64,000 nucleotides of DNA from contig NC_087377.1 in assembly GCF_963675165.1 (NCBI RefSeq), positions 592,501-656,500 of the forward strand, in the 5' to 3' direction. The stretch comes from Halichondria panicea (taxonomy: Eukaryota > Porifera > Demospongiae > Suberitida > Halichondriidae). The notes below the pieces were generated by a model. It was not told where the DNA came from, did no database searches, and saw nothing but the letters and a program-made list of their open reading frames with translations. The position numbers were made by a program, and so were the translations under genes. Numbering within the stretch: position 1 is the stretch's first letter; every line of letters starts with the position of its first letter. Positions 44,711-56,875 of this stretch are shown here, one piece after another.

Positions 44711-46946
44711 GAGCTGCAGGCCAAGAGGCCACACTGGACCACGGAGGAGGTTCTACAAGACATCATGAATGATGAGGAACCTGCAGAGGAGTGGGAAGAG
44801 GATATGGAAGAGGTAACAGCGGACAGGGATGAGCCAGTCATGCAGGGCAGTGACGAAGAATTTTCTGATTGGGATGAAGGTGGGGTCTAAAACTAAACTG
44901 AATACCGATATAATTTATTACAACGTACATGTAGAAATGGAGCCCCCATCAACAGACAGCAATCCTGCACAAGGTAAATTAAATTGTGACAGGGCCAATG
45001 AAAAGGGACCTTAACGCGGCAATAATTAAATTAAGCTATAGGCCAATTTAGTAGAAACAAAAAACATGGGCAAAAATTTTTTTTTCACAGGTGCTAACTT
45101 CAACCCTTCCTCTACCTACCTGTAAAAATTGGGGTCTCTACGAAGCTTTAAACAGGTCAAGCGTGGACGTTGAAGAAACTCACCGAATGCTCATTTTGAA
45201 ATTTACTGTCTACGTGAGGGGAAATTCCCTGGGAATTTCCCTATTATTGTTAATTATTTTTAACAATAATTTATTAATAATTATAAGGTTAACAATTTGT
45301 ACCAGCTATTGATAAATCCTTTCCTAGACGACACAAGTGACGACACAAGTGGTCCAAGCAACTCGTCACACGGTTTGTGCAATGTTATGAAGTACAATTA
45401 CAATCAGTTAGACTACCACACAAAACTAATGTACAGGTAATTATTATTACCCTCACATTTATTTAGGCAATGAGCAACCTACCTGGAGGAGTGAATTGCA
45501 CACCCTGACTATCAAGTCATTTGAGTCAGCAGTAGGACCAACAGTGGACATCTCAGAGAGGCCAGAAGAAGTGTTTCTGCTATTTTTTAACAATGGTCTG
45601 CAGGAACACATTGTGTGTGACTACGCTAGATATGTAATGGGAGAGGAGGCATACCGAACGTGGACTCAACTCACAGTTGAAGAGCTCCGGGCCTTCTTCG
45701 GATTCTCCATCCTCATCTTGTTTCACGAGATGATCCCTCGTACGATCGGTTAGGGAAGATCCGCCCCCTCATTGAGCGCCTGGGTGAGAGGTTCGAAGCT
45801 TTGTACAACCCTACACAGAATGTAGCAGTGGACGAAGCAATGATTAAGTTTCAGGGGCGGTCTTCCCTAAAGCAATATAATATGCCTATGAAACCGATCA
45901 AACGGGGGATCAAGGTGTGGGTATTGGCAGATAGCTATTTCCACAAATTTGACATATACACGGGGAAGCAAAAGAAGAGACAGGTTGGACTTGGTGAGTA
46001 TGTTGTCAAAACACTTACCGACGGGCTGAAGAAGAAAAACCACCACGTTTTCTTTGACAACTTTTTACGAGCCCCAAACTTCTTGAAGATATGGAGAAGG
46101 ATGGTATTTATGGGTATGGTGTAGTTCGGAGGGATAGGAAAGGTTTACCACCAGGACTGAAGAAACATGGTTTGAAGAAGAGGTACTATTGTGCGTGTGT
46201 GTGTATGCTTTTGCGAGTGTGTGTGTGTGTGTGTGTGTGGGTGTGTGTGTGTGGTGTGTGTGTGTGTGTGTGTGGTGTGTGGTGTGTGTGACTGTGCTAA
46301 CTAAAATTATTTATCTCACCTTTGACAGAGGAGAATCCAAGATATTCCAGAAGGGACCACTGGTGGCGTGTGCATGGCACGACAGCAAGGTACTCACGGT
46401 CCTCTCAACGATGTCGCAACCAGTAGCAACGGGATCCGTTCTCAGGCGTCAGAGAGACGGTTTAAGAATGCCTGTGAGTTGCCCTGATAGCATAATAATC
46501 TACAACAAGCACATGGAAGGTGTGGACAGAGGGGACCAAATACGCGGATATTATTCCTGTCGAACAAGAAGTCGGAAGTTCTACAAGTATATATTTTATT
46601 TCCTATTTGATGTTTCTATCATATTTTACACACTAATTATACCTCCAAGCCGAATCGAAACGTAAAAGACGTCCGCCTCCAACTGGCCAAGGAGCTGATT
46701 GGCACGTACTATTCAAGGAGACTCCCAGGCCGCTCAAGTAGAGTCCAGCGCCCTCTTCAGCTCCAACACTTTCCTCTCAAAATGTGCCTGCAACCACCTG
46801 CAAAGAGATGTAAACGGGGATGGTGTGCGTTCTGCTGGAAGGACTCCAACAAGAGGACTGACAGATGTAACGAGTGTGGTGTCTGGCTCTGCCATGGTGG
46901 AAACCCAACATCAGACTGTTTCTATTTGTGGCATAAGAACTTGTAA
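44711..46946 (+). pseudogene. piggyBac transposase, copy 3 (disrupted)
   Basis: Same exon structure as copy 1. The start codon is gone through a 5-bp deletion (CAGGCCAAGAGG in place of CAGGCATGGCCAAG). It keeps the six codons VMGEEA missing from copy 1, has the same 130-bp deletion with TAG at about 45751, and loses three codons in LADSYFHKF. One T is missing in the T run at about 46064, which shifts the frame right at the second catalytic aspartate region (FFDNF). The third aspartate region GVDRGD at about 46523 and the CAFCWKDSNK zinc finger remain. A 9-bp addition near 46762 gives LQLQHFPLKM. The intron at 46186-46328 is a GT tract. Confidence 0.88.
46188..46292. repeat. GT microsatellite in piggyBac copy 3 intron
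   Basis: Homologous to the tract at 14966-15080 but shorter and differently interrupted, showing independent length change after the block duplicated. Confidence 0.9.
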
Positions 46947-48054
46947 ATATTATAATTATTATCTTATTTACTGTTTATGATAATTATTATTTATTAGTAC
47001 GGCTTCATTATAGTCACATGATGTACGCTAATGATACACACTAATCATTATAATTATTTAAAGCAACAAAGCTACGCGTACATATATACGTACTGCATCG
47101 CTCGGTAGATTAATAATACACAGCCTATCACTCACCTTGTGACACGTACGTTTGGTTGACTGCTCCACCACCTGAGAATCACACGCATCTGTGATCCAGC
47201 AATACTCTGTACACACAAAGAAAGATGATGAAGGGTTCTTAGTACTACAAATTTTAGATGCAAGTACTATCTGCCATTCAGGCTGTATTATTTTATCAAA
47301 GTGTATCACAGGCCCTAAAGAATACTCTAAACATCACTACAGTCAACATACAGCTTAGGAAGCTTGGTAGAGCTGGGCCACTGCAAGTGTTTCTTCGTTC
47401 ACAGTCACACACGAGATCACATTTGTATATAAGCCACACCTACATGTAGTACATACAGTACCTGTACACAAAAAAAGGTGAATTCTTAGGAGTTTAAACT
47501 CTACAGCTATGTGCTATATACCAAGCACAATTAGTATTAGACTGTATGAAGCTTCTAGAGAATCGAAAAAGCCAAGTAACAAAGTGGAATTATACACAAC
47601 TACTACTTACCACTTGACAGAAGCAGATCACAGCCAAATTTTCGAGATAGTAAGCGATTCGGGCATCATCTTGTAGATCTTTGACTGATCAACTTGAGCT
47701 GCAATAATTGATCGTGTATGTACAGTCTTGTAGCACTACTAAATACATACATTATCTCGCGCTGTTTCTGCAACACAGTGGAAAGCTCGCGATGTTTTTA
47801 TAACACAGCGGAAGGCTGCAAAAAAATCAAGTCAATCAATAAAACATGACCAAATAAACAACTACAATGCTCCACAAGGCTTCCTAGCCTAACATTCCTG
47901 CAAACATGCAAGCTACAAGCAAGCAAAGAAACTCACCTCTTCTAGCAAGACACTGAGCTTCTTCTTCAAACGGGTCAGGTGGCATATCCGGCACCCGATC
48001 CCTTCAAACTTCAAAGGAACTGAGCTTCTGGAATTAACTGGATCTGAGAATATT

Positions 48055-48267
48055 TCAGGCCATTGACGTCAGAGTCTCAGTTTCAGAGCTGGAGGTAAAG
48101 CCTTTGAAGTGATCCTTTGACGAGGACTTGAATTCCAATTCATTTTCAGTCCCTCTAACTCTGGGTCTTCTCTTGCTCCACTCGAAGGAAAGGCTCTTGT
48201 CCCTCAACTCTCGATCAGAGGCAAAGGACAGGGCAAGGAGGAACACATCATCTCCTTCGCTGACTTC
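48055..48267 (-). pseudogene. Exon-like segment of unknown gene next to kinase exon (copy 2)
   Basis: Same acceptor and start (EVSEGDDVFLLALSFASD) as 17412-17597. A one-base difference after ELEFK gives a different, longer tail (SSSKDHFKGFTSSSETETL). The two copies disagree downstream, so at least one is out of frame. The family is not recognised. Confidence 0.35.
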
Positions 48268-48343
48268 CTGACAGTGTAACGTGGGGTAATGGATGTTAGT
48301 AGATACTCTTGCACACATGCATAATTATAACAAAATTACTCAC

Positions 48344-48617
48344 TTCTGCAAACCAGCATTCTTGGTGATCGAGGACTGAGAGAGATTTCACTGGTGCATG
48401 TATATAACTCCATTAGTATGAGGACCTCGTGCACATCACTGGATATCTGCTTAGTAATGGATGAAATGTATGTCACAGAATACGAGCAATCAGACAGAGC
48501 CTTGGTGTCTTGTTTGGTGAGGTAGAGGTCAGCATCATTGTTCACGGCCAGTCTCTTCAGAGCTAGCTTGCGTCCATTACTGGCTCTGACCACAAAGACG
48601 ACATGCAGCAAAGCCAC
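48344..48617 (-). pseudogene. AAK1/BIKE-like protein-kinase exon, broken (copy 2)
   Basis: Second copy of the kinase N-lobe exon at 17674-17960. It has the lysine strand RKLALKRLAVNNDADLYL and hinge SSDVHEVLILMEL, and reads on to LYTCTSEISLSPRSP before the donor GTGAGT. It lacks 9 bp in the helix region (TKQDTKALSDC). The same 4 extra bases after GGCTTTGCTGCA disrupt the glycine loop, so this lesion predates the duplication. Catalytic-loop and activation segments are missing. Confidence 0.7.
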
Positions 48618-48748
48618 CTAGTGTGTGTGTGTGCATGGGCGGGTGTGTGTGGGGTGTGTGTGTGTGAGGGGGTGTAGGCACTGTACAGTGGATTGCGCTT
48701 GCAACAGAATTTCACAATAATTATGAAGATTATCGTTAATTTATGACA

Positions 48749-48787
48749 AGTTAAGTTCTCGTGAGTGGTCACTAGCAATAGTTTCAA
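48749..48787 (+). repeat. Lone 40-bp minisatellite unit at an inversion junction
   Basis: TTAAGTTCTCGTGAGTGGTC followed by ACTAGCAATAGTTTC is a single short-form unit of the minisatellite. It sits exactly between the end of module D and the start of inverted module A. Confidence 0.8.
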
Positions 48788-50262
48788 TAGTAGAACACTT
48801 TCCCCATAAAAATTTTAATGTATAACTTAAGCAACTTTCAGGAGGTCATAACTTAACTAAAAAGCAATCAATATCAAAACTAAGAGATGCATTCTGTAGC
48901 TCTAGACAAGGCCTATCACATGACATGCTCAGATCACATTTCTGGTGGGGGAATGAGTCACACTCTGCACGCGTCAGTACTCACTATTTTTTAATTGAGT
49001 TCCTTTATCTGCAGTGTAAGACGTCCAATGGGTTGTACGCAAACTCCACAGTGTCACCTTGTAACTCCTCCATCATCTGTTGTCATAGCAACTTGTCACT
49101 GACTCCGCCCCTCTCGTGCTCTCCATCACTGTACGCAATGAAGTAACGGGTCAACAAATGTGCAGCAATGGATGCATTTGTCACAGAGGCTGTATAGTTT
49201 GATCACTAGTAATGATATCTATTAGCAGATATTGAATGCCAGTCATCTAAAGCAGCGCAGCCTATACACTATACTAGGTGGTCCACTTTTGATCATGACT
49301 AGCCACTCACTTGTACTCGCTGCGCTGCTCTTTGCCTCGTAATCCATTGCTGCTGGTATTTTGGAGGAGTATCCACCCGATATCCAGCCTTGTGGAAGCT
49401 CCTAGAGGGAAGGACAAGTGAACGCTTTTCCTTCCCAGCCGGCCGTCTCCATCTTGTGTGTGAGCGTGTCTGGTAAAGGTCATCAAATCTACAAAATGAA
49501 ACATATTTTGTCTAATGGTTTGATAATCTTTTACCCACTGGCCATGTGGTGCATTCATTACAGTTCTAATACTCTGAGAGCACATCCATTGGAGTGGTCC
49601 TACTAGCTAGCACGGTGCACTGGACACAATGGACCAACACTCTGACTCAGGGGAAAGGTGAGCGCTACCTTATTACTAGACAATAATAATTGATGACTTA
49701 TTAATTTTCAGTAGGAGTTTTATGTATAGTTGAGATTGTCCATGCAATTCTTTAGTTATTGGAAAGCCTATCATTAATTTGCACAGCTTACTGCTACTGA
49801 ATCTCAACAAGCTGAAATGGCTACAAACTCTCCTGCAATTCTGTGCACTTTGACCTCTGTGTTTGCTGCTATCCCCTCGGTACAGGGACATCTCAACGAA
49901 TTGTGGGACACTCCAGTGTCTGCTGTGTCAGCAAGCACAGTTTCAGCTCAGGTGACAACTACCTATACTGTATAATCATGATCAGGTGATAATGCCTCTC
50001 AATGTGTTGCCCCCCCCTCCCCACGGGAGGTACGGGGAATTTGACTCTAATTTGACTCTTGAAGTGTTGTCCTCACACTGACTGGGGGATTAGACCTGGC
50101 CTTGCATATAGCCTTGCCTGGGTGAGACTTCTCATAACCTGTTTAGGATACAACCTCATTGCTGTAGTAAACACGCCTGAGATGCCAAATTAATAAACGC
50201 CAAGTCGGCTCTTTTGCAAAACGTACTAGCCGTTCTATATAAGTATTGTCAGCCATTATACT
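48788..50262 (-). repeat. Inverted copy of the D-end/A junction segment
   Basis: Reverse complement of about 18225-19650: module A (48788-49680, with the exon-like METAGEEKRSL relative on the minus strand near 49310-49450) and the end of module D (49681-50262). It is flanked on the left by one minisatellite unit and on the right by array 4. Confidence 0.75.
49788..49952 (+). pseudogene. Exon-like segment of unknown gene (inverted D end)
   Basis: In this copy the frame is open from LTATESQQAEMATNSPAIL through VQGHLNELWDTPVSAVSAST to a possible donor after TCAGCTCAG. The direct copy at 18520-18705 (minus strand) has one base fewer in GCTGAATGG and is frameshifted. A diverged partial copy is at 57545-57650. 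No known family. Confidence 0.3.
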
Positions 50263-51400
50263 TGATGGGTTCAATTCACTAGCAATAGTTTTGCGTTCCC
50301 GTGAGTGGGTTCAATTCACTAGCAATAGTTTTGCGTTCCCGTGGGTGGGTTCAATTCACTAGCAATAGTTTTGCGTTCCCGTGAGTGGGTTCAATTCACT
50401 AGCAATAGTTTTGCGTTCCCGTGAGTGGGTTCAATTCACTAGCAATAGTTTTGCGTTCCCGTGAGTGGGTTCAATTCACCAGCAATAGTTTTGCGTTCCC
50501 GTGGGTGGGTTCAATTCACCAGCAATAGTTTTGCCTTCCCGTGGGTGGGTTCAATTCACCAGCAATAGTTTTGCGTTCCCGTCGGTGGGTTCAATTCACC
50601 AGCAATAGTTTTGCGTTCCCATGAGTGGGTTCAATTCACTAGCAATAGTTTTAAGTTCCCGTGAGTGGTCACTAGCAATAGTTTTGCGTTCCCGTGAGTG
50701 AGTTCAATTCACTAGCAATAGTTTTACGTTCCCATGAGTGGGTTCAATTCACTAGCAATAGTTTTACGTTCCCGTGAGTGGGTTCAATTCACTAGCAATA
50801 GTTTTGCGTTCCCGTGAGTGGGTTCAATTCACTAGCAATAGTTTTAAGTTCCTGTGAGTGGTCACTAGCAATAGTTTTATGTTCCCGTGAGTGGGTTCAA
50901 TTCACTAGCAATAGTTTTGCGTTCCCGTGAGTGGGTTCAATTCACTAGCAATAGTTTTGCGTTCCCGTGAGTGGGTTCAATTCACTAGCAATAGTTTTGC
51001 GTTCCCGTGAGTTGGTTCAATTCACTAGCAATAGTTTTGCGTTCCCGTGGGTGGGTTCAATTCACTAGCAATCGTTTTGCGTTCTCGTGGGTGGGTTCAA
51101 TTCACTAGCAATCGTTTTGCGTTCCCGTGAGTGGGTTCAATTCACTAGCAATAGTTTTGCGTTCCCGTGAGAGGGTTCAATTCACTAGCAATAGTTTTAC
51201 GTTCCCGTGAGTGGGTTCAATTCACTAGCAATAGTTTTGCGTTCCCGTGAGTGGGTTCAATTCACTAGCAATAGTTTTGCGTTCCCGTGAGTGGGTTCAA
51301 TTCACTAGCAATAGTTTTGCGTTCCCGTGGGTGGGTTCAATTCACTAGCAATAGTTTTGCGTTCCCGTGAGTGGGTTCAATTCACCACCAATAGTTTTGC
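50263..51400 (+). repeat. 40-bp minisatellite, array 4 (about 28 units)
   Basis: Starts abruptly with GGGTTCAATTCACTAGC after inverted module D, without the usual module A lead-in. Units are mostly the GCGTTCCCGTGAG form, with four neighbouring CACCAGC units at 50475-50600. It ends in TTTTGCGTTTTGTAGTTTG boxes at 51395-51450. Confidence 0.97.
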
Positions 51401-51464
51401 GTTTTGTAGTTTGTGCTTTTTTGTTTTGTAGTTTGTGCTTTTTGCGTTGTACTCTCCCCACACT

Positions 51465-51492
51465 CACACACACACACACACACACACACACA
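51465..51492. repeat. CA microsatellite
   Basis: Short CA tract joining array 4 with the duplicated segment F, matched by the longer CA tract at 62462-62556 before the second copy of F. Confidence 0.9.
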
Positions 51493-51979
51493 GTGAAGGA
51501 GCCTCCATCACAACGCCAGCGATATTTCCATAGTCATGATGAGGTACGCTAGGGGGTGTGGTCTCAGCTTGTGTGTGGGTGTGTGTGTAACTGTACATTA
51601 TGCTGCATGTGAAATTGTCGTGTACTATAATTATATAAATACGACCACTTTCCCTCATCCCCCATTTCTCTGTAGACACGCTGTTTCTTATAATCATGGA
51701 CACTGATGGGATAAGTTGAAGACATTGTCAAGAAAGTAAACACAAGCCCGGCCCGTTACCAAGGAAACATGACAATATTGATCATCATTGAAAATTTTTA
51801 GCCTATGCAGTCATAAAAATTAATATTGTTGTATTTTTTAATCTCTACTGCTAAAAATTAATTATGACCAAGAGTGCATGCGCTCTTGTTATGACATAAT
51901 AATAATTATTACAATAAAAGTGGTAAAGATCATTAACTATATAAGTAATTAAGAATTATGTGTATTTTATAAACCTTAC

Positions 51980-52052
51980 AGTCTCCATGAGAACCCGTGT
52001 CCTCTCACGAGATCTGATCTACTAGCCACACCCTTAACCACTAGGCCACACC
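51980..52052 (-). repeat. tRNA-derived SINE-like head, copy 1
   Basis: On the minus strand GGGTGTGGCCTAGTGGTTAA begins a tRNA-like segment: box A TGGCCTAGTGG (52048-52038, fully matching the Pol III consensus) and a weak box B GGTTCTCATGG (51995-51985), about 42 nt apart. No cloverleaf end or CCA is present, so it is not a tRNA gene. An adjacent A-rich tail was not found. Confidence 0.5.
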
Positions 52053-52332
52053 CATTCTTCACCAATCTGTGTATTATCAGGAGCTCATAAATAAGTTTAA
52101 TTTTGATGACGGCTCTCTTCTGATGCTACACAGTTACAATACATTTATCATTGATAACATAGCTGACATGTGCAATTGTGTGGACAGACATTGACTCAAC
52201 AAAGCATTCACATCAGGTATAATTATGGTGGATAGAGTGCTAGTAGTCACCACACAAACACTAGTAATTGATAAAGAACAAATAAAAAAATAAATACCAT
52301 CAGTCACAGTTTATAATGGCTAGAGGATATTG

Positions 52333-52518
52333 TCAGGCTAGAGTCACTTGCAGTCTTCCCTTGAGTTCCTCAGCAATGTCAGCTCTACTGATAACGGGAG
52401 ACTCTAGAGCTGTCAACAAGTCCTCCAGTTGTGGACCACCTTGCAACCACTCTACGAGCATGTGTGTGAAACACTTGGTGACACTGTTGGGTCTTCTGGC
52501 ATTCTCCTCAGCTATCAC
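52333..52518 (-). CDS. Death-domain C-terminal exon, copy 1
   Basis: After the acceptor ACACTGCAG the minus strand encodes 61 residues to a stop at 52333. It contains IAEENARRPNSVTKCFTHML, then VEWLQGGPQLEDLLTALES and a final ADIAEELKGR. The pattern C-F-x2-M-L-x2-W-L, then L-x-D-L-L-x-A-L and a closing A-E-E-L helix is the second half of a Death domain, a protein-interaction fold of apoptosis and immune adaptors. The upstream exon with helices 1-3 was not found nearby. The initiating GTG is a valine codon after the splice site, not a start. Copy 2 is at 63408-63593. Confidence 0.6.
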   Translation of the reverse strand: MIAEENARRPNSVTKCFTHMLVEWLQGGPQLEDLLTALESPVISRADIAEELKGRLQVTLA

Positions 52519-52905
52519 CTGCAGTGTACATTGTTATTATAATGACATCATTCTGCACTATCCAAGTTCTACGGTATATCGGCTGAAATTATGAATCATG
52601 TCAAGTTAATTGTTGAAAGGAATTCAGTGGCCAACCAATTGCAACACAGCCACCCACACAACTAAAGAAACAAAACTACAACAGGGTTTCATACAGAGGG
52701 GGGGGGCCCTGGGATTTCCCACCCCCAGCCAAAATATCCCCCCCTTGAAATCTGAATATTAATGATGTCATAATAAAAATGTATATCCTTAAAAATGTCT
52801 ACAATCTCGTGAAATTAATTTTATGCACACAAAAAACCATGCACCTCAGATAACCATTCCTCAACAATTTTTCCGGGAAAGGACCCCCAGACCCCCCTCT
52901 AGACC

Positions 52906-54401
52906 AAGGAACAAGTACAGCAGCCATTCAGTGTTAGGTAGTGCCAGACCATCAAACCATCGCCTTGTCCATCAATATATACACGACCATCAACCTACAC
53001 AGAGAGCATAATTATGAGAGACTTGCCACACAACATAGCTAGCTACTCATTTGTGTGTATGCTGTTACAGTGGCTCCTCCACACACAATCAACCTACACA
53101 GAGAGTATGAGAGACACTATACACAATGGAGCTACTTATCTTTTGATGTGAAGAGACATCGACCTACACACCAAAGAAGCCAGCCATACTTACTTATCTT
53201 TACTTATCTTTGATGTCTCCACACAAAACAGTCAAGAGCACTAATAAATGATAGTAGTGGGCGTTGAGATCTGAGCCCCTCCCCCACATCTCCAGTCAAG
53301 CCCCACCCCCTTCAGTACCTACATTATACAGTGATGAGGTTAGTAATCCTCCCTGGGTCCCAGAGCAGCATGGCTTGTTTGTACCTGGGGGAGAGAGGAG
53401 ACAAAAGCAGTGAGAGAATGAAACACTAGTACAGTATCTAGTAGGAGGAGCTGTGTGTGTGCATTGTGGCTGCAAGAGAACAAGCAAATGCATGGTTACA
53501 TTGAGAGCGCAGTTCAAACAAAACCATCCACTCCACACAATACAATACCAGCCAATCACCACCACAGCTGACAACCATCAGCCTAGTATTATCAATACAC
53601 ACACAATACATAATATTATAACACCAGACAACAAAATTACACCCATAGCTGTTTGTGCTGTGCAAATCAATTCAACAGTGAAGACCACCAATTAATTCAG
53701 ATCATTATTATCATCATAATACCAGACCAGGAATGAATGCACTCCTGACCAGACAAATCATTATAATTAAATCACACATCATCACCAAACCAGACTATGC
53801 AACAAAATTTCGCAACCACAACAACCAATCAAATCATCCACAGAAGGACCACCACCAGTAGTTTCCTTGCACAATATTTGGTTGCCAAAAATTAATGATG
53901 ATCACCTTTGAGAAAAAATCACACACAAAACAAACACCAAATTGCAAAACTTTTCTAAAAATTAAATTCTACACTATTTTTTACCCCTGGGAACAGCTGT
54001 TGTCTGCTAGACTCTTCCAGGGCTTGCTGTGGAAAGCCCTTCTTGTTCACTCACTTTCTGGTCCCTTTTCTTACCATTGAATTTACTGTACAAAAATACT
54101 CCCACTCACTACTTTCAATCTGACATCTCTACCTTACCAATAGGCTTCAGCTGCAGCAGTCCTGCTTCTCTTGGCTGCTAAAGAATCTGGGTGGGGTTGC
54201 TGCTGGACTGAAGCTAGGACGCCTTCTAATTCTATCCACCGTCAAGGTACCCATAAAATTATAAAGTAAAAAGCTTATATCATACAGAAATTTTTTTGAT
54301 ACAGACGCTTGAATACTACTGTTGTTTTTATACCACCCAACAAACACAAAATATTTATAACATGAAAAAACATTTTTTAATAATAATATAGAGCTGCAGG
54401 C
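52906..54401. repeat. Segmental-duplication module C, copy 5
   Basis: Starts AGACCAAGGAACAAGTACAG directly after segment F and continues through the ~95-bp repeats (52970-53140) to piggyBac copy 4. The opening is like that of copy 3 at 26147. Confidence 0.7.
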
Positions 54402-56004
54402 ATGGCCAAGAGGCCACACTGGACCACGGAGGAGGTTCTACAAGACATCTTGAATGATGAGGAACCTGCAGAGGAGTGGGAAGAGGATATGGAAGAGGTA
54501 ACAGCGGACAGGGATGAGCCAGTCATGCAGGGCAGTGACGAAGAATTTTCTGATTGGGATGAAGGTGGGGTCTAAAACTAAACTGAATACCGATATAATT
54601 TATTACAACGTACATGTAGAAATGGAGCCCCCGTCAACAGACAGCAATCCTGCACAAGGTAAATTAAATTGTGACAGTGGCAATGAAAAGGGCCCTTAAC
54701 GCGGCAATAATTAAATTAAGCTATAGGCCAATTTAGTAGAAATAAAAAACATGGGCAAAAATTTTTTTTTCACAGGTGCTAACTTCAACCCTTCCTCTAG
54801 CTACCTGTAAAAATTTGGGTCTCTACGAAGCTTTAAACAGGTCAAGCGCAGACGTTGAAGAAACTCACCGAACGCTCATTTTGAAATTTACTGTCTACGT
54901 GAGGCGAAATTCCCTATTATTGTTATAATTATTTTTAACAATAATTATTTATTAATAATTATAAGGTTAACAATTTGTACCAGCTATTGATAAATCCTTT
55001 CCTAGACGACACAAGTGACGACACAAGTGGTCCAAGCGACTCGTCACACGGTTTGTGCAATGTTATGAAGTACAATTACAATCAGTTAGACTACCACACA
55101 AAACTAATGTACAGGTAATTATTATTACCCTCACATTTATTTAGGCAATGAGCAACCTACCTGGAGGAGTGAATTGCACACCCTGACTATCAAGTCATTT
55201 GAGTCAGCAGTAGGACCAACAGTGGACATCTCCGAGAGGCCAGAAGAAGTGTTTTCTACTATTTTTTAACAATGGTCTGCAGGAACACATTGTGTGTGAG
55301 AGCAACAACTACGCTAGACATGTAATGGGAGAGGAGGCATACCGAACGTGGACTCAACACACAGTTTAAGAGCTCTGGGCCTTCTTCGGATTCTCCATCC
55401 TCATGGGACTCAATCACCTGCCATCGATCAATGACTATTGGAGCCGAGACCACTATGCACCCATCGCCGATGTAATCTCAAGGCAGAGATTCCGTGATAT
55501 CTCCCAGTATCTGCACTTCGTGGACAACGACCATCTTGTTCCACGAGGTGACCCCTCGTACAATCGGTTAGGGAAGATCCGCCCCCTCATTGAGCACCTG
55601 GGTGAGAGGTTCGAAGCTTTGTACAACCCTACACAGAATGTAGCAGTGGACGAAGCAATGATTAAGTTTCAGGGGCAGTCTTCCTTAAAGCAATATAATA
55701 TGCCTATGAAACTGATCAAACGGGGGATCAAGGTATGGGTATTGGCAGATAGTGCTAACGGCTATTTCCACAAATTTGACATATACACGGGGAAGCAAAA
55801 GAAGAGACAGGTTGGACTTGGTGAGTATGTTGTCAAAACATGTGCCTGCAACCACCTGCAAAGAGATGTAAACGGGGATGGTGTGCGTTCTGCTGGAAGG
55901 ACTCCAACAAGAGGACTGACAGATGTAACGAGTGTGGTGTCTGGCTCTGCCATGGTGGAAACCCAACATCAGACTGTTTCTATTTGTGGCATAAGAACTT
56001 GTAA
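54402..56004 (+). pseudogene. piggyBac transposase, copy 4 (core deleted)
   Basis: The 5' exons are as in copy 1. This is the only copy that keeps the 130 bp lost from copies 1 and 3 (encoding the LNHLPSINDYWSRDHYAPIA region), and it has VDEAMIKFQG with the first catalytic aspartate. Lesions: frameshift in the T/C run near 55255; TAA at about 55367 (CAGTTTAAG for CAGTTGAAG); and a deletion of about 770 bp from VGLGEYVVKT directly to the ATGTGCCTGCAACC region. The last removes the second and third aspartates and most of the C-terminal domain. The zinc-finger segment after it is in a different frame, ending at 56004. Confidence 0.88.
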
Positions 56005-56815
56005 ATATTATAATTATTATCTTATTTACTGTTTATGATAATTATTATTTATTAGTACGGCTTCATTATAGTCACATGATGTACGCTAATGATACACACT
56101 AATCATTATAATTATTTAAAGCAACAAAGCTACGCGTACATATATACGTACTGCATCGCTCGGTAGATTAATAATACACAGCCTATCACTCACCTTGTGA
56201 CACGTACGTTTGGTTGACTGCTCCACCACCTGAGAATCACACGCATCTGTGATCCAGCAATACTCTGTACACACAAAGAAAGATGATGAAGGGTTCTTAG
56301 TACTACAAATTCTAGATACAATGAAAGCACCGCAGGTGCTGATGCCTCGGTGGAGATACCAAAGCTACATAACATAAAGCTACTAATAGCTACTAATAGC
56401 ACATGATAAACAATTTAATTTTGCTGAGTTTGTAATGATCGACCATGATTGTTGTTAAAAACGATTGATGCCCAAAAGTTCAAGTCTAAAGCTGCATTCA
56501 AGTAGCAGAGCCTTGCAGCTCTCTTCTCACTCTTGCAGCTACCAATAGCTAGCGTTCTATAGTGCAGAGCTAACTACTAAGTAGAGTAGCAACACTCGGT
56601 AAACAAGTTTGGCTACGTGTTCTTCTGAAAAGGCTGCAATGGCATTCCAAGTAAGCAAAACTAGGCATAACTCAAGAACGAAGCATAATTTGGCAAATCG
56701 ACGAATTTAAATCCATGACTAGAAGCCTATAGAAACTCTTACTTGCACTTGATTCATCCTTGAGCAGCTGTAGCAGTCTACACGCATGCACGCACGCACG
56801 CACGCACGCACGCAC

Positions 56816-56875
<60 letters not shown>

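Larger units (their letters stand above)
46947..48745. repeat. Segmental-duplication module D, copy 2
   Basis: Matches 15730-18070 except for an internal loss of about 660 bp near 47268. It carries the two CTGCAACACAG units (47758-47820), an exon-like piece and the kinase exon described below. It breaks at about 48745, where a lone minisatellite unit and inverted module A follow. Confidence 0.7.
51493..52905. repeat. 1.4-kb direct duplication (segment F), copy 1
   Basis: From GAGCCTCCATCACAACGCC to GACCCCCCTC this segment matches 62597-63985 in the same orientation at an offset of about 11.1 kb, with a ~45-bp difference near 51790. It includes the SINE-like head and the Death-domain exon listed separately, and a G9 tract at about 52699. 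Confidence 0.8.

Noticed and set aside
51980-52052. True tRNA gene
   Set aside because: Box A is good but box B is degenerate and a cloverleaf with acceptor stem cannot be drawn.
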